This document shows, in pieces, positions 16,292 through 24,003 of a DNA stretch of 64,000 nucleotides. Below the pieces are notes generated by a model. The model had not been told where the DNA came from, ran no database searches, and saw nothing but the letters and a program-made list of their open reading frames with translations. The stretch spans positions 1 to 64,000 of the forward strand of contig NZ_JACXIY010000029.1 of the NCBI RefSeq assembly GCF_014705655.1, given 5' to 3'. Position 1 is the stretch's first letter. Each line of letters starts with the position of its first letter. The translations under genes were made by a program, and so were the position numbers. This DNA is from Paenibacillus arenilitoris. GTDB lineage: Bacteria > Bacillota > Bacilli > Paenibacillales > Paenibacillaceae.

Positions 16292-17274
16292 TGCTATATC
16301 TAGGTGATCGACACGTACGCGAGATCGGTTTGCAGTGGGAGGAGCTTGTCCTGTGCGTAGAAAATGCGGTGCGGCATATGGACAAAGGAGAATTCGCGCA
16401 GCCGCTTAAGCCTTATTTGCGCTACGGCAATCCGGCCAATCGCATTATCGCGATGCCTGCCTTCATCGGCGGCGACGTCCAAACGGCCGGCATCAAGTGG
16501 ATTGCCAGCTTTCCCGGCAATATCGACGCCGGCATCCCGCGGGCGCACAGCGTCACGCTGCTGAACGAAGCCGGCACCGGCATTCCGTATGCGATGCTGA
16601 ATACGCCGCTGCCAAGCGCGGCGCGAACGGCCGCCGTCAGCGGCCTCATGATCCGCCATTACTTGAACGCGCAGGCAACGAATCGGAAGCTGCGCCTTGG
16701 CATCGTCGGGTTCGGACCGGTTGGCCAGCTCCATTACGACATGTGCTGCAAGCTGTTCGGAGACCGGCTGGAGCACATCCTTTTGTTCGATATCCGCTCG
16801 CCCGATCCTGCTAACCCGGCCCTTGCGGGCGTAGGCGATGAATGGCGGGCCCGGACGCGAATCGTTGACAGCTGGGAGACGTTATTCGGCGAGAGCGACA
16901 TCGTCATCACATGCACGGTAAGCAAACAGCGCTATATCAACGTCCCTCCGGCTCCGGGCACCCTGCTGCTCGACGTATCGCTGCGGGATTATACGCTGGA
17001 TGCCATCGGAGGCGTGCAGGCCGTCATCGTGGACGACTGGGACGAAGTTTGCCGCGAGAACACCGACATCGAGCTGCTCAGCCTCGCGGGACGGCTTGCA
17101 AAAAAAGACACCCGCTCATTGGCGGATGTCGTCTGCCGCGGCGCGCTCGGAAGCTTCGCTCCCGATGAGCCCGTCTTATTTTGCCCGATGGGGATGGCAA
17201 CGTTCGATATCGCGGTAGCGGGTCATCTGGTCAAGCGGGCGGCCGAGCTCGACATCGGAATTCGATTGGCGTAA
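16291..17274 (+). CDS. sbnB: SbnB-like N-(2-amino-2-carboxyethyl)-L-glutamate dehydrogenase
   Basis: A 327-residue member of the ornithine cyclodeaminase/mu-crystallin family with the NAD motif GIVGFGPVGQLHYD near residue 140 and the N-terminal substrate region AGIKWIASFPGN. SbnB oxidatively splits the SbnA product into L-2,3-diaminopropionate, 2-oxoglutarate and ammonia. GTG 16291 overlaps the sbnA stop (TAGTG) with AGAGAGGT upstream, so the pair is translationally coupled. No clear terminator follows; the convergent IDEAL gene ends four bases away. Confidence 0.88.
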   Translation: MLYLGDRHVREIGLQWEELVLCVENAVRHMDKGEFAQPLKPYLRYGNPANRIIAMPAFIGGDVQTAGIKWIASFPGNIDAGIPRAHSVTLLNEAGTGIPYAMLNTPLPSAARTAAVSGLMIRHYLNAQATNRKLRLGIVGFGPVGQLHYDMCCKLFGDRLEHILLFDIRSPDPANPALAGVGDEWRARTRIVDSWETLFGESDIVITCTVSKQRYINVPPAPGTLLLDVSLRDYTLDAIGGVQAVIVDDWDEVCRENTDIELLSLAGRLAKKDTRSLADVVCRGALGSFAPDEPVLFCPMGMATFDIAVAGHLVKRAAELDIGIRLA

Positions 17275-17278
17275 AGAC

Positions 17279-17650
17279 TTATCGAATTGCCGGTCCAAGC
17301 CGGTTATGATGAAAGGGGTAGCTCGCTGCCCCTTCATTTTCGTTTCGTTCGCCGCTTTCGATCGATTTCAGCTCGTTCGTGAGCTCCATGAACCATTCTT
17401 TATCCCGCGTAGCCAGCGCCATGTCGATTAAATTTTGGACGTATTGGGCATCCTCTAACGTATTATCGGGCAACTTTCTGACCCATTGCTCCCGTACGGC
17501 AACAACCTTGCCTATTGTTGCTTCGTTATCCGAATGAACGACATACACCGTCGCGATTCCTTGCAGGATATCCATCGTTTCAATAAAACCTTGAATGAGC
17601 TCGCCCTCTCCGGTTTTACCCTGCACCCAGTCGCTTACGTTAAATTTCAT
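17279..17650 (-). CDS. IDEAL-domain protein
   Basis: A 123-residue protein. The C-terminal half has the helix VQNLIDMALATRDKEWFMEL, which matches the short IDEAL domain found in several Bacillales proteins; the N-terminal half is a small beta-rich domain (DWVQGKTGEGELIQGFIE). ATG 17650 follows GGCGGTG and fits better than an upstream ATG. No catalytic motif is seen. IDEAL segments are thought to mediate protein contacts. Upstream lies the inverted pair AACTGTAA / TTACAGTT, a possible operator. Confidence 0.65.
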   Translation of the reverse strand: MKFNVSDWVQGKTGEGELIQGFIETMDILQGIATVYVVHSDNEATIGKVVAVREQWVRKLPDNTLEDAQYVQNLIDMALATRDKEWFMELTNELKSIESGERNENEGAASYPFHHNRLGPAIR

Positions 17651-17691
17651 CCTGCAACACCGCCTATCCATAAAAGTTTGTGAATCGTTGT

Positions 17692-17734
17692 AACTGTAAC
17701 TGCGTTTATTACTGTTATTTTAATAATTACAGTT
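17692..17734. promoter_or_regulatory. Inverted repeat upstream of the IDEAL-domain gene
   Basis: AACTGTAA (17692-17699) and TTACAGTT (17727-17734) form an exact 8-bp inverted repeat in AT-rich sequence; the left arm is also part of a direct repeat TGTAACTGTAAC. Regulator unknown. Confidence 0.4.
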
Positions 17735-17768
17735 CACTTTGTCAAGCACCTCTATTACCTTCCTCCGA

Positions 17769-17798
17769 TTGACATCCTCGGGCATATTGCGCTATATT
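17769..17798 (+). promoter_or_regulatory. Promoter of ohrR with possible OhrR operator at the start
   Basis: TTGACA (17769-17774), 18-bp spacer, TATATT (17793-17798). The sequence right after, TTACAATTTAATTTTTTA (17805-17822), keeps one good half (TACAATT) of the known TACAATT-AATTGTA OhrR site. Confidence 0.6.
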
Positions 17799-17850
17799 AT
17801 ATTTATTACAATTTAATTTTTTAAAATATAATAATCGGGAGGTTATCTTA

Positions 17851-18297
17851 GTGGACAACCGTGATGCACTCAAGCTTGAAAACCAAATATGCTTCGCCCT
17901 CTACGCTTGCTCGCGCGAGATCACGAAGCTCTATCGCCCGATGCTCGAGGAGCTGGAACTTACCTACACGCAATACGTCACGATGCTTGCGCTTTGGGAG
18001 CAGGACCGCGTATCGGTTACGGCTCTCGGCAACAAGCTCTATCTCGACTCGGGCACGCTCACCCCGCTTCTTAAGAAGCTCGAAGCCGCCGGCCATCTTA
18101 CGCGCACCCGTGACCGCAGCGACGAGCGCATCGTCATCGTCGAGCTGACCGATCAAGGCAAAGCCTTGAAGGAACGGGCTTCCGGCATTCCCGCTCAACT
18201 AGCCTGCAAGCTCAACGGCACGCCCGAGGAAGCGGCGGCTCTGCTGGGCCAAATGCGCGAATTTCTCAACCGTCTTCAGACTAGCACAGCCGAATAA
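17851..18297 (+). CDS. ohrR: OhrR-like MarR-family peroxide sensor
   Basis: A 148-residue MarR repressor. Cys14 in LENQICFALYACSRE is the position of the single reactive cysteine of OhrR (Cys15 in B. subtilis), which is oxidised by organic hydroperoxides. The winged helix follows: VTALGNKLYLDSGTLTPLLK and the wing RTRDRSDERIVIV. Start GTG 17851 lies behind GGGAGGT. It is followed after 22 bp by a glutathione peroxidase instead of the more usual ohr gene, suggesting that this peroxidase is its target and that the pair is autoregulated. Confidence 0.88.
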   Translation: MDNRDALKLENQICFALYACSREITKLYRPMLEELELTYTQYVTMLALWEQDRVSVTALGNKLYLDSGTLTPLLKKLEAAGHLTRTRDRSDERIVIVELTDQGKALKERASGIPAQLACKLNGTPEEAAALLGQMREFLNRLQTSTAE

Positions 18298-18319
18298 ACC
18301 TATGGGAGGTTTGACCAGC

Positions 18320-18802
18320 ATGTCTCTTTACGATTTTGAAGTGAAAACGATAACCGGCGAATCCGGCACGCTTGCGCCTTATAAGGGACAAGTGCTGCTC
18401 ATCGTCAACACCGCGACCAAATGCGGCTTCGCGAACCAATTCTCCGGCCTGCAGACGCTGCACGACAAGTACCGGCCGCAGGGCTTTTCCGTTCTGGGCT
18501 TTCCTTGCGGGCAATTCGCCAATCAAGAGCCCGGCAGCGACAGCGAAGTTGCCGAAGCTTGTCAGATTAACTTTGGCGTAACCTTTCCCTTATTCGCCAA
18601 AATCGATGTCAACGGCAGCAATGCCCATCCATTGTTCCGATTCTTGACGAACGAAGCGCGCGGAGTGCTCGGTTCCAAAGCGATCAAGTGGAACTTTACG
18701 AAATTTTTGGTCGACCGCAGCGGCAAGGTGCTGAAGCGGTTTGGTTCGACGGATACGCCGGAGCAAATCGCACCCCGCATCGAGCAGCTGCTGAACCGTT
18801 AA
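18320..18802 (+). CDS. Glutathione-peroxidase-family thiol peroxidase
   Basis: A 160-residue GPx fold with Cys35 in NTATKCGF as peroxidatic residue in place of selenocysteine, the second motif GFPCGQFANQEPG, and the WNF motif (KWNFTKFLV). Bacterial enzymes of this type usually take electrons from thioredoxin. ATG 18320 follows GGGAGGT. Part of an ohrR-led pair; it would reduce lipid or organic hydroperoxides in the cytosol. Confidence 0.9.
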   Translation: MSLYDFEVKTITGESGTLAPYKGQVLLIVNTATKCGFANQFSGLQTLHDKYRPQGFSVLGFPCGQFANQEPGSDSEVAEACQINFGVTFPLFAKIDVNGSNAHPLFRFLTNEARGVLGSKAIKWNFTKFLVDRSGKVLKRFGSTDTPEQIAPRIEQLLNR

Positions 18803-19569
18803 TTTACGCGGTTAACCCTTAGCCTGCCGAACGTTATAAATAACGCAATAAACAGCAGGGCGGCAGCTATAATATGCGCGTTATCCAGCATACTAGCGCC
18901 GCTTGTCCCCTGCTCGGCGAGCAGGAGCCCCTTCGCCTCTTCCCTGCCCGGAATGCCGTGCACGAGGCAATACATCGCGTTCAAGCCCCAATGAATGCCC
19001 GTACTCAGCCATATCGAGCCCGTCTCTAATAGCGCGTAGCCAAGCGACAGACCCAATATCATTGAAAATATCGCGTTCTGCATGCTAAACCCCGCAAGCC
19101 AGACATCGTCCGCGGCATAGATCGCCGAGGATAGAAGCAATAGAAGCCCCGCACGCATCTTTCCCTTCAAATGGGCAAACACATATCCTCTTACAATCAA
19201 ATCGTTTATTAGAGAACCTAGAAACATTACCGCTAACGCTTCAATCAATAATATAACCGCCTCGGGAGCCGCTTTAACCCCCGTCACCCGAAAATCGCCG
19301 AATAGCCACAGCAGCGTATACATCATCGCCCATAGAACCGATCCATACGCGATGCCGATCCTTAAATTTCTTTTCCAGCCGTAATGCGAGCTGACGCCAA
19401 GACTGCCGATGCCGTCCAAGCCGGTCAGCTTGGCCACGTGATGCGCAAGCACAAAAAAACCGATGGCATAGACCAGCCAAGGAACCGTGCCGAGCGGAAT
19501 GAGATGCGGAATCAAATTAAAATACAAATCGAGAATAAGAAAGCCCATGATCGCTTGCAAAATACCCAT
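18799..19569 (-). CDS. CPBP/CAAX-protease-like membrane protein with altered active site
   Basis: A 256-residue protein with about eight membrane segments and the layout of CPBP (Abi, CAAX-protease-like) glutamic proteases. Motif 3 is intact (GIHWGLNAMY), but motif 1, normally EExxxR, reads INDLIVRG, and motif 2, normally FxxxH, reads YAADD. The paired glutamates and one catalytic histidine are therefore missing; it may have lost proteolysis or use another mechanism. It ends against the peroxidase gene with a four-base convergent overlap. Confidence 0.65.
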   Translation of the reverse strand: MGILQAIMGFLILDLYFNLIPHLIPLGTVPWLVYAIGFFVLAHHVAKLTGLDGIGSLGVSSHYGWKRNLRIGIAYGSVLWAMMYTLLWLFGDFRVTGVKAAPEAVILLIEALAVMFLGSLINDLIVRGYVFAHLKGKMRAGLLLLLSSAIYAADDVWLAGFSMQNAIFSMILGLSLGYALLETGSIWLSTGIHWGLNAMYCLVHGIPGREEAKGLLLAEQGTSGASMLDNAHIIAAALLFIALFITFGRLRVNRVN

Positions 19570-19912
19570 TGCATAACCCCTTTTATAGGTATGTCATGTA
19601 GAATAGCCCGAACGCTTTCCTTAGTAGTATATTCGCGACTCCTTACTTTATGGCCCCATTCTGCACCGTCGCGCGCCTCGCCGTCTTCGCACATTTCCTT
19701 TTTTCGGCTTGTTCCGTCATCATGCTTACCTCATCCTTTTGCTACGCTCCCCTCATCGGTTTCCACATAAACACCGCGCGATCCGCGTTCCTTGGTTGGC
19801 TTTCTCTCACGTGTATCACGCCTTTTCGTTTCCTTTTAGACACTATCCCCTCTGCTCAGGAAGCTCTTTGCGAATAGCCTTGTCCTCTCTAAGTCAAAAA
19901 TCAGAAAAAAGA
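19570..19912. other. Intergenic region without recognised feature
   Basis: More AT-rich than its surroundings. Short open frames exist on both strands but none has a ribosome site, a family pattern or sensible codon use. It may be decayed sequence flanking the transposase-like gene that follows. Confidence 0.5.
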
Positions 19913-19941
19913 TTGCTCCCCCGCCTATGATTTGTTAAAAT
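19913..19941 (+). promoter_or_regulatory. Promoter of the transposase-like gene
   Basis: TTGCTC (19913-19918), 17-bp spacer, TAAAAT (19936-19941). The predicted transcription start falls at about 19948, directly on the LexA-like box. Confidence 0.6.
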
Positions 19942-19946
19942 AAACA

Positions 19947-19960
19947 AGAACATATGTTCG
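19947..19960. promoter_or_regulatory. LexA/DinR SOS box
   Basis: AGAACATATGTTCG matches the Bacillus SOS box CGAAC-RNRY-GTTCG at 13 of 14 positions (only the first base differs) and the inner 12 bases are a perfect palindrome. It sits at the predicted start site, 27 bp upstream of the next gene, which is the usual repressing position. Confidence 0.7.
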
Positions 19961-19987
19961 TTTTTATTCTTTCCTAGGAGGTGCAAT

Positions 19988-20872
19988 ATGGACATTGTCG
20001 CGCGATTCAACGAGCTATATGCGAGCGATGAGGACTGTCGGGAAATTGTTCGCAAGCTGAAGTGGCCCTCCGGCTTTCGCTGCCCTGTATGCAACCATAA
20101 TGCCGCCTACACGATCGCCACGAGACGGCTTCCATTATATGAATGCGTGAAGTGCGGCCGGCAAACCTCGCTAACAGCAGGCACCGTCATGGACAAGAGC
20201 AGCACCTCTCTTCGCAAATGGCTGCTCGCCATGTATATCGTCGCCTCATCGGAGAACGGTATTAACGCCGTCCGGCTCTCCGAGCTCATCGCCGTTACTT
20301 ACAAAACCGCCTGGTCGATGCTGAACAAGCTGCGCCGAGTCATTTCGGAGACCGACCGCCGTATTCTTCTAGCCGGCCGCGTTGAAGCCAAGCTCGAAGT
20401 ATATATGAGGCAGCCCGTTCCGACTTACGAGTTGCTTCAAAGAGAACATGCGGCAATTGCAGCGCGAATGGTCTTCCCCGATCGTTCGTCCTACCTCAAA
20501 ATCAAACTCCTCCATAGCGGGCAAAATCCGCGCACTTTGCTGACCCCCAAGGCGGAACAGGCATTTATGGACAAGCATGTCCGGTCGAATAAAGTTACGC
20601 ATCTGGAAATCATGCGAAAGCATACGAACCTGTCGGGAATGGCGAGCCCGCTTACGCGATTAGCCCGAACGGCGTTTCAGTGGATGAACGATACGTTTCA
20701 CGGCATCGGCCTTCCTAACTCTCAATACTATTTGGATGAATTTTGTTTTCGCGCGAACCATGCGGGCCAATCCACTGGTTCCCCGTTCGAAAGCCTTCTT
20801 CATCTCTGTCTATCCGCGTCCACATCCGCCGGACAACCCGAACCACGGGAGACATTACTAAATACGGGCTGA
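19988..20872 (+). CDS. IS1595/ISXO2-like transposase relative, probably domesticated
   Basis: A 294-residue protein with strong AGGAGGTG before ATG 19988. The N-terminus is an intact ISXO2 zinc ribbon (Cys32, Cys35, Cys53, Cys56) and helix-turn-helix (SLTAGTVMDK, then LIAVTYKTAWSMLNKLRR). Where active enzymes have the first catalytic Asp in VEVDETY, this one reads VEAKLEVY, so the acid is gone; the end keeps YLDEFCFRANH, the family terminus. No inverted repeats or target duplications flank it. It is therefore more likely a DNA-binding protein derived from a transposase, and its LexA box suggests induction on DNA damage. Confidence 0.7.
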   Translation: MDIVARFNELYASDEDCREIVRKLKWPSGFRCPVCNHNAAYTIATRRLPLYECVKCGRQTSLTAGTVMDKSSTSLRKWLLAMYIVASSENGINAVRLSELIAVTYKTAWSMLNKLRRVISETDRRILLAGRVEAKLEVYMRQPVPTYELLQREHAAIAARMVFPDRSSYLKIKLLHSGQNPRTLLTPKAEQAFMDKHVRSNKVTHLEIMRKHTNLSGMASPLTRLARTAFQWMNDTFHGIGLPNSQYYLDEFCFRANHAGQSTGSPFESLLHLCLSASTSAGQPEPRETLLNTG

Positions 20873-21266
20873 TACCTTAAACACAATGCTGGCTTCGCAT
20901 CTGTGATCTACTGCCTTTTACTAATCTGTGACTACGTAGAGAACGCTGCTTCAGTGAACGCTATTCCTGTATGCGACACGTTATCCAGTCTGTATGCTTA
21001 CCAAGTCTGCAATCCTATTGTTCCAGTCTTAATTCTTCCCGCTATGAGACCACCTTGCTTCAATCAAAATGCGACCCGGATCGCCCCCTTCCTGAGCCGA
21101 TGGGATAGTGTACAAAAGAAACGAGGAACGAAGTCTGCTCTTTTTTACCGTGACATACATTATGCGAGAAGCTTCCCGTTATTCGCATTCAAACGAGCCG
21201 GTATGCTATTATACGAAGTGGACCATGCAAGTTTATTTTTGAGCTTCATTTAGGGAGGATGTAAAC
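20873..21266. other. Intergenic region without recognised feature
   Basis: About 390 bp between the transposase-like gene and the cyclophilin. One frame of 116 codons (from 20903) has no ribosome site and a composition unlike a protein; I do not call it. Similar words (TCTGTGATCTAC and TCTGTGACTAC, around 20900-20937) recur once. Only the AGGGAGGATG ribosome site of the next gene is clear. Confidence 0.5.
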
Positions 21267-21974
21267 ATGCGGAATAACCAAAAACGCTTCGGGGTCCTGC
21301 TGCTGCTTATCGCCGCTCTGCTCGTGATCGCTTCAGGCTGCGGAGGCACAAAGGTCAACTCGGGGAACGATAGCCTTGGCTCCGGAGGAGGCAACGCCGG
21401 CACGAACGCCCCGACTCAAACACCGTCGGATGAGCCGGAGCTGCTTGGACCGGACAAGCATCCGGTCGTGACGATCGAACTTAGCAACGACAAAATCATT
21501 AAACTGGAATTATATCCGGAGGTTGCCCCTAATACGGTGAACAACTTCGTGTCGCTCGTTCAGAAGGGCTTCTACGACGGCCTGATTTTTCACCGCGTTA
21601 TCCCGGGCTTCATGATCCAGGGCGGCGACCCGGAAGGAACCGGCATGGGCGGCCCCGGCTACAGCATCCCGGGCGAATTTAGCGACAACGGCTTCGAGAA
21701 CAAGCTGAAGCATACGCGCGGCGTGTTATCGATGGCAAGAACGAACGAACCGGATACGGCAGGCTCGCAATTTTTCATTATGGTCGCCGATGCCCCGTCG
21801 CTGGATAACTTGTACGCTTCATTCGGCAAGGTAACGGAAGGCATGGAAGCCGTCGACGAAATCGTCAATCAGGAAAGAGGAGCGAACGATCGGCCGAATG
21901 ATCCGATTTCCATGAAGAAGGTTACGGTCGACACGCTCGGCATGACATTCGAGGAACCAAAAAAGACGGAGTAA
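21267..21974 (+). CDS. Cyclophilin-type peptidyl-prolyl isomerase, lipoprotein
   Basis: A 235-residue protein with a lipoprotein signal (LLLLIAALLVIASGC, acylated Cys27) and a Gly/Ser/Asn-rich linker, then a cyclophilin domain from about residue 66: FHRVIPGFMIQGGDPEGTG carries the catalytic Arg and Gln and GSQFFIM the core strand. It would fold proteins on the outer face of the membrane, a role like PrsA's but of the other isomerase class. Single gene with its own terminator. Confidence 0.9.
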   Translation: MRNNQKRFGVLLLLIAALLVIASGCGGTKVNSGNDSLGSGGGNAGTNAPTQTPSDEPELLGPDKHPVVTIELSNDKIIKLELYPEVAPNTVNNFVSLVQKGFYDGLIFHRVIPGFMIQGGDPEGTGMGGPGYSIPGEFSDNGFENKLKHTRGVLSMARTNEPDTAGSQFFIMVADAPSLDNLYASFGKVTEGMEAVDEIVNQERGANDRPNDPISMKKVTVDTLGMTFEEPKKTE

Positions 21975-22002
21975 GAGAAGGGGCGAGCCCTTCTCTTTTT
22001 AT
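21975..22002 (+). terminator. Terminator after the cyclophilin gene
   Basis: AGAGAAGGG pairs with CCCTTCTCT around GCGAG, followed by a T run. Confidence 0.85.
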
Positions 22003-22027
22003 ATGTCCATCGTAGCGATAAGCGCCA

Positions 22028-22849
22028 TTATTTGATGCCGATCCTCATCCGGTAGCTGAACATGACATCCAACGTTCTTCCGGCGAAATAATCGTTCACG
22101 GTGCTCCGGTACGATTCCAGCTCGCGGTTCAAGGCATCCGATCCAAGCTTGAATACCGACTGAATTCCGCCCTGGCTTACCGCTAAGCCGAAGTACCGTT
22201 CGGCGTCGCATAATTCCATATTGTGAAATACGATCTCCTTCGCAAACCGGAACCGGCCGCTCTTGCGGATTTCTTGCAAATGACGCTCTTTATCCCGCTT
22301 GCTTGCGCGATCCTTCTCCGGAACATGTGCGGCGATAATTTCTTCGGATTTGTCGACCAGCCGTTCGTAAGCGGCTTCGACCTGCCAGTTCAGCGTAGGC
22401 GGCCAATCGCAGTCATATGCCGCAAACACGCCGCCGTCGCGAAGAACGCGGGCGAATTCGCGTAGCGTGCTGACCGGTTCCATCCAGTGGAAGGATTGCG
22501 AACAGGTCACGATGTCGATGCTCGACGACTCAAGCGGCAGTTGATCGGAGTATCCTTTTATGAAAGAGATATGGCCCGTATCCTCGTACGACGACAAATG
22601 CTCGAGCGCCTTGCTCCTCATATCGTCGTTCGGCTCGATGCCGATGACGCGTTCCGCCCTCTCCTTCCAGACAAAGGTGGACAGCCCGGTCCCGCAGCCT
22701 ACGTCGATTACGACGTTTGGCTTCGCGCCAATATAGTTAGTAAGGATATCGATCGCAACAACGGGCGCTTTCGGCCGGTAACGGTCGTAATGGCCTTCAA
22801 AACCGGAGAAACGGTCAATGTTGCTTTGCATGTGGCTTCCCGAAGACAT
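22028..22849 (-). CDS. Class I SAM-dependent methyltransferase
   Basis: A 273-residue methyltransferase of the UbiE/YcgJ-like group (Methyltransf_11/25). Motif I is VIDVGCGTGLSTF (near residue 46), motif II has GIEPNDDM, and VTCSQSFHWM is the FHW motif typical of this subgroup. ATG 22849 is preferred over the ATG two codons upstream because GGAGGG is seven bases from it. Substrate unknown; neighbours give no hint. Confidence 0.85.
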   Translation of the reverse strand: MSSGSHMQSNIDRFSGFEGHYDRYRPKAPVVAIDILTNYIGAKPNVVIDVGCGTGLSTFVWKERAERVIGIEPNDDMRSKALEHLSSYEDTGHISFIKGYSDQLPLESSSIDIVTCSQSFHWMEPVSTLREFARVLRDGGVFAAYDCDWPPTLNWQVEAAYERLVDKSEEIIAAHVPEKDRASKRDKERHLQEIRKSGRFRFAKEIVFHNMELCDAERYFGLAVSQGGIQSVFKLGSDALNRELESYRSTVNDYFAGRTLDVMFSYRMRIGIK

Positions 22850-22883
22850 GGTCATTCCCTCCGCTTCATTTGATGATTAATGA

Positions 22884-23870
22884 TTAAAGCTTGACGATTT
22901 TTCTGCCTCTGGACTGCCCCTGTAACATCCGCTCGACCTGTCCGCTTAATTGCTCCAAGGATATTTCCTCGCCTAACTTCTCCAACATAGAGGGCTTGTA
23001 AGCTCCGCCAAGCAATTCCCACACCTTCCTTCGCTTCTCCATCCCCGACATGACCGAATCGATGCCGATCAGCCTTACTCCCCTAAGAATGAAAGGAAAT
23101 ACGGTCATCGCAAGCTCCGATCCGCCCGTCAAGCCGCTTGCCGCCACGACGCCGCCGTACATCATGCTCGGCATAATCGCCGACAGCGTCTCCCCTCCGA
23201 CGCAGTCGATCGCGCCGGCCCAGAGCTGCTTGCCCAGCGCCTTGCCGCTTCCTGCGGTCAGCTCTTCGCGCGTAATTATACGCACAACGCCTAGCGATAG
23301 CAGCCATGCATGCATATCCGGCTTGCCCGAGCTTGCAATTACTTCGTAACCCAGCTTCGCGGCGATCGCCGCGGCCGCGCTTCCGACGCCGCCGGATGCA
23401 CCGGTGACGAGAATCGGACCGTCCGACGGACGGATCCCGTTCTCCTGAAGCTCGAACACGGATAAGGCGGCCGTAAAACCGGCCGTGCCGTAAATCATCG
23501 CCTCCTTCGGCGTCAATCCTTCCGGCAGCTTGACCGCCCACTCGGCGGGCACTCTCGCAAATTCGCTAAATCCTCCGAAATGGCTCACGCCGAGTCCGTA
23601 GCCGGTAACCACGATCTCATCGCCCGCCCGAAACCGCTCGCTCTCGCTCGTCACGACCGTACCCGCAAGATCGATTCCCGGTATAAACGGGTAGCTCCGC
23701 ACGATATTCCCTTTCACCTTGAAAGCGAGCGCGTCCTTGTAATTGACGCCGGAATAAGCAACCCGAACGAGCAGCTCCCCTTCGGGCAAATCGTTAAGCT
23801 CGAGCTCCCGCGTTCGCGCTACAACCTCGTTCTCCCGTTTATCGACGACCAACGCTTTAAAGGTAGACAT
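22884..23870 (-). CDS. acuI: AcuI/YhdH-family NADPH-dependent oxidoreductase
   Basis: A 328-residue medium-chain dehydrogenase/quinone reductase without zinc ligands: N-terminal GVNYKDALAFKVKGNIVR and PFIPGIDLAGTVV, NADPH motif VTGASGGVGSAAAAIAAKLG. This pattern belongs to the YhdH/YhfP (AcuI) subfamily, whose members reduce acryloyl-CoA. Short gap (about 34 bp) to the methyltransferase on the same strand suggests a two-gene unit. Confidence 0.82.
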   Translation of the reverse strand: MSTFKALVVDKRENEVVARTRELELNDLPEGELLVRVAYSGVNYKDALAFKVKGNIVRSYPFIPGIDLAGTVVTSESERFRAGDEIVVTGYGLGVSHFGGFSEFARVPAEWAVKLPEGLTPKEAMIYGTAGFTAALSVFELQENGIRPSDGPILVTGASGGVGSAAAAIAAKLGYEVIASSGKPDMHAWLLSLGVVRIITREELTAGSGKALGKQLWAGAIDCVGGETLSAIMPSMMYGGVVAASGLTGGSELAMTVFPFILRGVRLIGIDSVMSGMEKRRKVWELLGGAYKPSMLEKLGEEISLEQLSGQVERMLQGQSRGRKIVKL

Positions 23871-23949
23871 AGACGCTCCTTTCCGCCAACTTACTCAAGT
23901 TATATCATTTCCGAATCGCGGTGAATAGTAAAAATATGATTTCAACTCA

Positions 23950-23985
23950 AAAAATAAGACCTGCAAGCGCGAGGCTCGCAGGTCT
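23950..23985 (-). terminator. Terminator after tgl
   Basis: On the minus strand AAGACCTGC pairs with GCAGGTCTT around a loop of about 13 bases, followed by TATTTTTT. Confidence 0.8.
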
Positions 23986-24003
23986 TATGCGGAATAGCGC
24001 CGT

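Noticed and set aside
19988..20872. Active insertion sequence
   Set aside because: Catalytic Asp is missing and no terminal inverted repeats or target duplications are visible.
20903..21253. Possible 116-codon gene before the cyclophilin
   Set aside because: No ribosome site and an amino acid mix unlike a protein; better seen as non-coding.
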